Below, in pieces: positions 60,006-64,000 of a stretch of DNA of 64,000 nt. Origin of the DNA: Winogradskya consettensis (GTDB lineage: Bacteria > Actinomycetota > Actinomycetes > Mycobacteriales > Micromonosporaceae); the NCBI RefSeq assembly GCF_018332715.1, contig NZ_BOQP01000006.1:352423-416422 (forward strand), written 5' to 3'. The first letter of the stretch is position 1, and each line of letters opens with the position of its first letter. Under the pieces are notes generated by a model. The model made no database searches. It worked only from the letters and a program-made list of their open reading frames with translations, and was not told the DNA's origin. The translations under genes were made by a program, and so were the position numbers.

Positions 60006-60539
60006 TCAGTCGTCGGCCAGGACCAGCCCGGTAGCCGCTGAGATGCCCTCCAGGTAGCCGCGAGCACGCTCGGCCCGGGGGTAGCGGTTCACAAGATCCC
60101 AGAAGTCAGCGCTGTGATCAGGCACAACCAGGTGGACCAACTCGTGCAGCAACACGTAGTCGATCACCCAATCCGGCATCTCCTGGATCCGGTGCGAAAT
60201 CCGTATCGTGCTGTCATCCGGCGTACAGGACCCCCACCGGCCGTTCTGATTGGTGACCCAACGCACGCTTGCCGGAACCACGTGGCTTGCGTAATCAGGC
60301 AGATAGCGCGATATCAACTTCCGAGCACGGCTCAGCAGCTCGCCATCGGTGCGCTGAACACGCTCCTCGCGGGCGGCCAGCCGGGCCAGCATCCGCGCAA
60401 CCCACTCGGTCTCCTCGGCACGCGAGAACCGGTCGGGAATGAGAACGACAACCCGCTCGCCCTCACGATAAGCGGACACCGTGCGACGCCGACGCTGGCT
60501 GCGCCGCACTTCGACGACAGGCTTGCGCGTCCTGGCCAT
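60006..60539 (-). CDS. YgjP/WLM-type M48-family metallopeptidase
   Basis: A 177-aa protein from ATG 60539. Zinc site HELVHLVVPDHSADFW (HExxH at about 131-135 with a downstream His). VRWVTNQNGRWGSCTPDDSTIRIS (in part) is the signature of the YgjP/DUF45 family. Small cytoplasmic metalloprotease of unknown substrate. Confidence 0.88.
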   Translation of the reverse strand: MARTRKPVVEVRRSQRRRRTVSAYREGERVVVLIPDRFSRAEETEWVARMLARLAAREERVQRTDGELLSRARKLISRYLPDYASHVVPASVRWVTNQNGRWGSCTPDDSTIRISHRIQEMPDWVIDYVLLHELVHLVVPDHSADFWDLVNRYPRAERARGYLEGISAATGLVLADD

Positions 60540-61698
60540 TACCGGCTCGCGCAGCCCAGACTCGGGTTCACATTGAAACGTTAATCCGTCAGTCCCAGGT
60601 GCCCGCAAGGGTACGGCAAACGACACGCACCCAAAATGTGAGCTTCGCCCCAGTAAATCCGAAAATATTTTCCAAGCCTGCAACACAGACCCCGCCCCAG
60701 ACAACGCTACCCCGCTCAAAGATCCACTTCTCACCACCCCCACCCACCCCAAAAACCCCACCCATGCAAACACCACCAGCACTCACCCAAACCCCCCAAA
60801 CCCCTCGCGCCCCACCCACCCCGCTTCCCCTCATCTCCCCCACCCCTCCCCGCCCCCACCCACCGCTCAGCTCACCCCTCTTCCACTCCCATCGCTCCCA
60901 CTCCCTCATCGCTCCTCACCCCGGAGCCACCCCTCATCGCCCTCAACCCCTCGAGCCACCCTCGGCGCAGTGATTCACCCCGGGCCATCGGCTGGACGGC
61001 CAGCCATCCGGTGACAACGCCGACGTCATCTCTCTGGCGCCGTAACCACCACGAGCAAGCCACCCACCCACCCCTCAACACCCGACTCCCCACCCCGCCG
61101 TCAACCTCCCGCCTCCTCGCACGAGTGCTCCTAACCCCAGCCGCGTCTCACGTTCCGTAACCTGGCACCGCACAACGCCACAAAGCGTCACCCCGGCATC
61201 GCCGGCGAGACGCCCGTCAGCAGCACCACCCCTCGCGATCCCGAACTCCCCCGGCGCCGGCCTGCCACCCCCGCTTCGCCACCACGGCGGTCGGCGGCCG
61301 CGTCCACAGCGCATCCCCACTGTTCAGAGGCGCAACGCAGCCAGCCCGGCTCCGGCAGCCGGACTCATTCCCGTCACTACCCGAACATCCCTTTTCTGAT
61401 GATCTGAGTAATTCGTCGGCGTGTCTGCCCGAATCTGCCCCAAAAGGGACATCTGGACCGGCAGACTCACGACGTCGACGACACCGCCGACGCTGCGCTG
61501 ACATGGAAATGGCCGGACGTGGGTAGTGACCGCCCCTAACGGGTGGCCACATTCACGTGGTCGCGGAGCGGTCCAGCGCCGAACACAGATCGCGGCCTGT
61601 CGCCGCGAGCAGCGCCCCCGGGGTGGGCTCAGGTCCCAGACCTGTTCCGCACCGGGGCACCCGGGCCGACCCGGCCGACAACATGACGAGGAGGAATC
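60540..61698. other. 1.2-kb gene-poor, C-rich region
   Basis: No credible gene. An AT-rich patch at about 60650-60680 may hold the M48 promoter. From about 60690 to 61100 the + strand is markedly C-rich and G-poor. Frames at 60599-60973 (+) and 61217-61552 (-) are low-complexity. About 61380-61460 is less GC-rich. Confidence 0.6.
60737..60763 (-). other. Predicted G-quadruplex on the minus strand
   Basis: On the minus strand five runs of three to five G (complement of CCCCC, CCC, CCCC, CCCC, CCC on the + strand) are separated by 1-6 nt, meeting the G3+N1-7 rule. It lies about 200 bp upstream of the M48 gene start on its coding strand. Confidence 0.5.
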
Positions 61699-61860
61699 GT
61701 GGCCGACAACACGTACAACGGCTACTGCGTGAAGTGCAAGGAGAAGCGCGACTTCCAGGGCACCGTCGAGGTCTCGAAGACCGGCATGAACATGGCCAAG
61801 GGCAAGTGCCCGGTCTGCGGCACCACGGTGAACCGCATCCTGGGCAAGGCCAAGGCCTGA
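61699..61860 (+). CDS. DUF5679 zinc-ribbon small protein
   Basis: A 53-aa protein from GTG 61699 after GAGGAGGAA. CVKC (residues 10-13) and CPVCG (37-41) form a zinc ribbon; the middle (TVEVSKTGMNMAKGK) is basic. Matches the DUF5679 family of actinobacteria. Function unknown; nucleic-acid or ribosome binding is plausible. Confidence 0.85.
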   Translation: MADNTYNGYCVKCKEKRDFQGTVEVSKTGMNMAKGKCPVCGTTVNRILGKAKA

Positions 61861-61877
61861 CCGGAGGTCGACTTACC

Positions 61878-61906
61878 GCGGGGGTGACCATCTCGGTCGC
61901 CCCCGC
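61878..61906 (+). terminator. Terminator after the DUF5679 gene
   Basis: GCGGGGGTGACC (61878-61889) pairs with GGTCGCCCCCGC (61895-61906) with one G-U pair, loop ATCTC, followed by TGTCGTTCT. Confidence 0.75.
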
Positions 61907-61996
61907 TGTCGTTCTCCCCCACCCGTTTCACCCGCCAGAGCCATAACCAGTGTTCAAACCACGACGTTGAGTAGTTGTCCAGCCCTCCACGACACC

Positions 61997-62059
61997 TGTG
62001 GATAACTCGCTCCAGCTTGTGGATAACCGAGCGCTACAGCGGGGACAGCCTGTGGACAA
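61997..62059. promoter_or_regulatory. Cluster of three DnaA-box matches
   Basis: TGTGGATAA at 61997-62005 and 62018-62026 (exact DnaA boxes) and TGTGGACAA at 62051-62059 (the TTGTCCACA variant preferred in actinobacteria), all in the same orientation, with starts 21 and 33 bp apart. They lie 40-100 bp upstream of the ThiF-like gene. Confidence 0.5.
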
Positions 62060-62082
62060 CGAAAGCCGTCCGCGTTGAAGAC

Positions 62083-62097
62083 GTGACAACCTGTCAC
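62083..62097. promoter_or_regulatory. Inverted repeat just before the ThiF-like start
   Basis: GTGACA-ACC-TGTCAC is a perfect palindrome ending 2 bp before the ATG. It replaces a normal ribosome-binding site, so it may be an operator or mark a leaderless start. Confidence 0.4.
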
Positions 62098-62099
62098 AC

Positions 62100-63851
62100 A
62101 TGAGCCGACCTGTGCTGCATCGGCCGATGCTGCTGCCGGGCCTGCCCCGCATCTGGCGAGGCGCCCACACCCTGCAGCTCGGCCTGCACCCCTCCCGCGC
62201 GGTCCTGATCGACTTCCGCGACCCCGCAACAGCCAAAATCCTCGACTTCCTGGACGGCACCCGCCCCGAGCGAGCCATCCTCCAGGGCGCCACCACCCTC
62301 GGCATCTCCCCCGCCGAAGTCCGCACCCTCCTCGAGCTCCTCCACGAAGCAGGCCTCGTGGTCTCCTCCCGCCGCCTCTTCCCCCCAGCCCTGGACGCCA
62401 CAACCCGCCGCCTCCTGGCCAGCGAAGCCGGCGCCCTCGCCCTGGCCACCCACAAACTCCCCACCCACCTACCCCCACCCCCACGCCCCACCCCAGACCC
62501 CACCGCGAGCCCGGCCCCACCCACCAGCCCGGCACCAGCTGACAGCCCAGAGCTGACTGCCAGCCCCGAGCGAACTGCCAAGCCAGCGCTACCCGACAGG
62601 CCAGCGCTAACCAGCAAAGCAGCGCTGCCCCACCGCCCCGCGCGAGCCGCCAACTCCGCGCGAGCCGCCAACTCCGCGCGAGCCGACAGCCCCGCGCGAG
62701 CCGACAGCCCCGCGCGAGCCGACAGCTCCGCATTTGCTAGTAGCTCCGCATTTGCTAGTAGCTCCGCGCCAAGCGATAGCGCCGTCGCGCCCAACAGGCC
62801 ATCACTACCGACCGACCTGGCACTACCGACCGGCCCGGCACTACCGACCGACCTGGCACTACCGACCGACCCGGCACTACCGACCGACGTGGTACTCCCC
62901 GGCAGGCCGGCACTCCTGACCGACTCGGCACTGCCCAGCAGGCCGGCACTACCCGGCAGGCCTGCGCTTCTGCGCCACAACTCGGCCCCGTCCGGCAGCA
63001 CCGCTCCGCTTCAAAGGGGTGCCGATCGTTCGGCCAGTTCAGAGCAGTCGAGGGGTCCAGACGCGGCCAGCCAACCCCGGAAGCGCACTCCCCAAGCCTC
63101 GTCCGACACACACCCGTCGACGCCGGCCGCGATTCTCCGCCGGAGACGGTCAGCCCGAGTAGCGGTATCAGGCCAGGGCAGACTCGGACCCGGAATCGCG
63201 GTAGCGCTCGCAGAAGCGGGCGTAGGACACGTCCACGCCGACCTTGCAGGCACAGTCACCCACCTCGACCGCATCGGCGGCCCCCTCCGCGGCGTCGAGG
63301 TAGGCGAAGTGCGGTCTCACGCGGTGACCGCGGCCATCAGGGAAATCGCACCGGCAACAGAGACCCGTGCAATCCGCCGGGGCGGCGCCACGCTGGTTGT
63401 CCAGCTCTCCCACAACGAACCCGTGGCTCTCCTCGCCCTCGCCCACACCCAGCGCTTCCAGCCCTACCTGGCCGTCACCGTACGAGAAGGAGCTGCGGTG
63501 ATCGGCCCCTTCGTTCCGCCAACCGGTCAACCCTGCCTGAACTGCATCACCCTCTACCGCCAATTCCAAGGAACCGAGATCCCGGCCCCCACATCTCCCA
63601 CCCCACGACAGCACGACCCCAGACCCGAGCCCCGTTACGACGAGTTCCGCGTGAGCGACGAGCCCCTCGCCGTGGCAACAACGCTCGCGGCCTGCGGATA
63701 CGTCATTGCCGAGGTGCTCACGTTCATCGACGGAGGTATACCCGAAACCCTCGGAGCCGAGGTCGAAATCTCATCCCCCAGGCACATCCGACGGCGAAGC
63801 TGGATGCCCCACCCCTACTGCACCTGCACTCAGAACCGCCGCCAGCCATAA
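62100..63851 (+). CDS. ThiF/E1-like protein with a 200-residue repeat insertion
   Basis: A 583-aa protein from ATG 62100. Residues 1-120 are a winged-helix-like N domain (GLPRIWRGAHTLQLGLHPS, LDFLDGTRPE, LLELLHEAGLVVSS). Residues about 123-340 are low-complexity with hexapeptide units (SPARAD, SSAFAS, LPTDLA). From about 345 the E1-like fold starts: RVAVSGQGRLGPGIAVALAEAGVGHVH, then CLNC (about 478) and a terminal CTC that may hold zinc. The adenylating Arg/Lys residues of active ThiF proteins are not evident. Shared with TOMM-type and mycobacterial ThiF-like proteins; probably a non-catalytic binding member. Confidence 0.75.
   Translation: MSRPVLHRPMLLPGLPRIWRGAHTLQLGLHPSRAVLIDFRDPATAKILDFLDGTRPERAILQGATTLGISPAEVRTLLELLHEAGLVVSSRRLFPPALDATTRRLLASEAGALALATHKLPTHLPPPPRPTPDPTASPAPPTSPAPADSPELTASPERTAKPALPDRPALTSKAALPHRPARAANSARAANSARADSPARADSPARADSSAFASSSAFASSSAPSDSAVAPNRPSLPTDLALPTGPALPTDLALPTDPALPTDVVLPGRPALLTDSALPSRPALPGRPALLRHNSAPSGSTAPLQRGADRSASSEQSRGPDAASQPRKRTPQASSDTHPSTPAAILRRRRSARVAVSGQGRLGPGIAVALAEAGVGHVHADLAGTVTHLDRIGGPLRGVEVGEVRSHAVTAAIREIAPATETRAIRRGGATLVVQLSHNEPVALLALAHTQRFQPYLAVTVREGAAVIGPFVPPTGQPCLNCITLYRQFQGTEIPAPTSPTPRQHDPRPEPRYDEFRVSDEPLAVATTLAACGYVIAEVLTFIDGGIPETLGAEVEISSPRHIRRRSWMPHPYCTCTQNRRQP
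62470..63000. repeat. In-frame 18-bp repeats inside the ThiF-like gene
   Basis: Blocks of 18-bp units encode repeated hexapeptides: GACAGCCCCGCGCGAGCC (SPARAD register), GCTAGTAGCTCCGCATTT (SSAFAS register) and CTACCGACCGACCTGGCA (LPTDLA register). Every block preserves frame over about 530 bp. Confidence 0.85.
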
Positions 63852-64000
63852 GGCCACAGCCCCCACCGCGCAGCGCCCAGCGCGCAACCCTCACAAACCG
63901 GGGCCTCACCCACGCCGGGTGGAGCGCAGATCCAGTCGTTCACCACCCCGACCTCTCACCACCCGACCACCGCCACCCAGGCCATCGCACCCGGCCCATC

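Noticed and set aside
60599..61552. Small frames in the C-rich region
   Set aside because: Composition alone explains their openness; no conserved motif or start signal.
61997..62059. Chromosomal replication origin
   Set aside because: Only three DnaA-box matches, no AT-rich unwinding region and no dnaA, dnaN or recF nearby.

Overview
The window is high-GC actinobacterial DNA. It carries WhiB proteins, a sigma-R/RsrA pair, a PdtaS-type kinase, the actinobacterial ribosomal peptide bL37, a DUF5709 protein and a UPF0182 protein. The gene style (GC-rich third positions, many GTG starts, secreted GH16 and GH46 enzymes, DUF1501/DUF1800 pair) suggests Micromonosporaceae, for example an Actinoplanes-like organism. 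This is an inference; no rRNA is present to confirm it.

Much of the window keeps a gene neighbourhood known from mycobacteria (M. tuberculosis Rv3193c-Rv3228), rearranged and interrupted. Conserved members are whiB1, pdtaS, the biotinylated small protein, rsrA/sigR, the SRAP protein, aroA, rsgA, the PDZ protease, UPF0182 and the DUF2342 protein.

Layout. 1-3.3 kb: the end of an anti-sigma ATPase, a GntR regulator, a lipid kinase, and whiB1 with two CRP-like palindromes. 3.5-8.9 kb: a TetR/FAD-monooxygenase pair with paired operators, then a tightly overlapped assimilatory sulfur operon (leader peptide, sulfite reductase, small Zn-ribbon protein, CysH, CbiX-like). 9-16.5 kb: two membrane glycosyltransferase paralogues, PdtaS, a SIS-domain protein and a TPR protein. 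16.5-19.3 kb: biotin carrier, bL37, RsrA, SigR with a perfect sigma-R promoter, a hydrolase and a second WhiB. 19.7-25.5 kb: a 15-bp minisatellite, SRAP, aroA with a low-complexity insert, rsgA with a probable CTG start, hisN and a transporter. 25.6-29.2 kb: a STAS-ATPase fusion, a two-component pair and another anti-sigma-type ATPase. 29.3-33 kb: a secreted polysaccharide-degrading cluster (a GH16-like pseudoenzyme, an active-site-intact GH16 and a GH46 chitosanase). 33-47.4 kb: malQ, a small antitoxin-like protein, a MEDS/ATPase regulator, DUF1501/DUF1800, a spermidine-synthase-like protein, MMPL, TerC, pentapeptide-repeat and lamin-tail proteins.

47.5-53.5 kb is an accessory segment bracketed by two nearly identical, inverted copies of an initiator tRNA with its terminator and flanking DNA. 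It holds a Tat-exported hydrolase, XRE and TetR regulators, two GNAT acetyltransferases, a small secreted protein and an IS21 IstB relic that stops at one repeat. 53.5-64 kb returns to conserved genes: UPF0182, the PDZ protease, DUF2342, an M48-like protease, DUF5679 and a ThiF-like protein with a large repeat-encoded insert preceded by three DnaA-box matches.

A recurring theme is short tandem-repeat expansion, both between genes (311-447, 19.76-20.28 kb, 59.85-60.0 kb, 53.16-53.28 kb) and inside genes (aroA, the STAS-ATPase tail, the ThiF-like protein). Repeat lengths inside genes are multiples of three.
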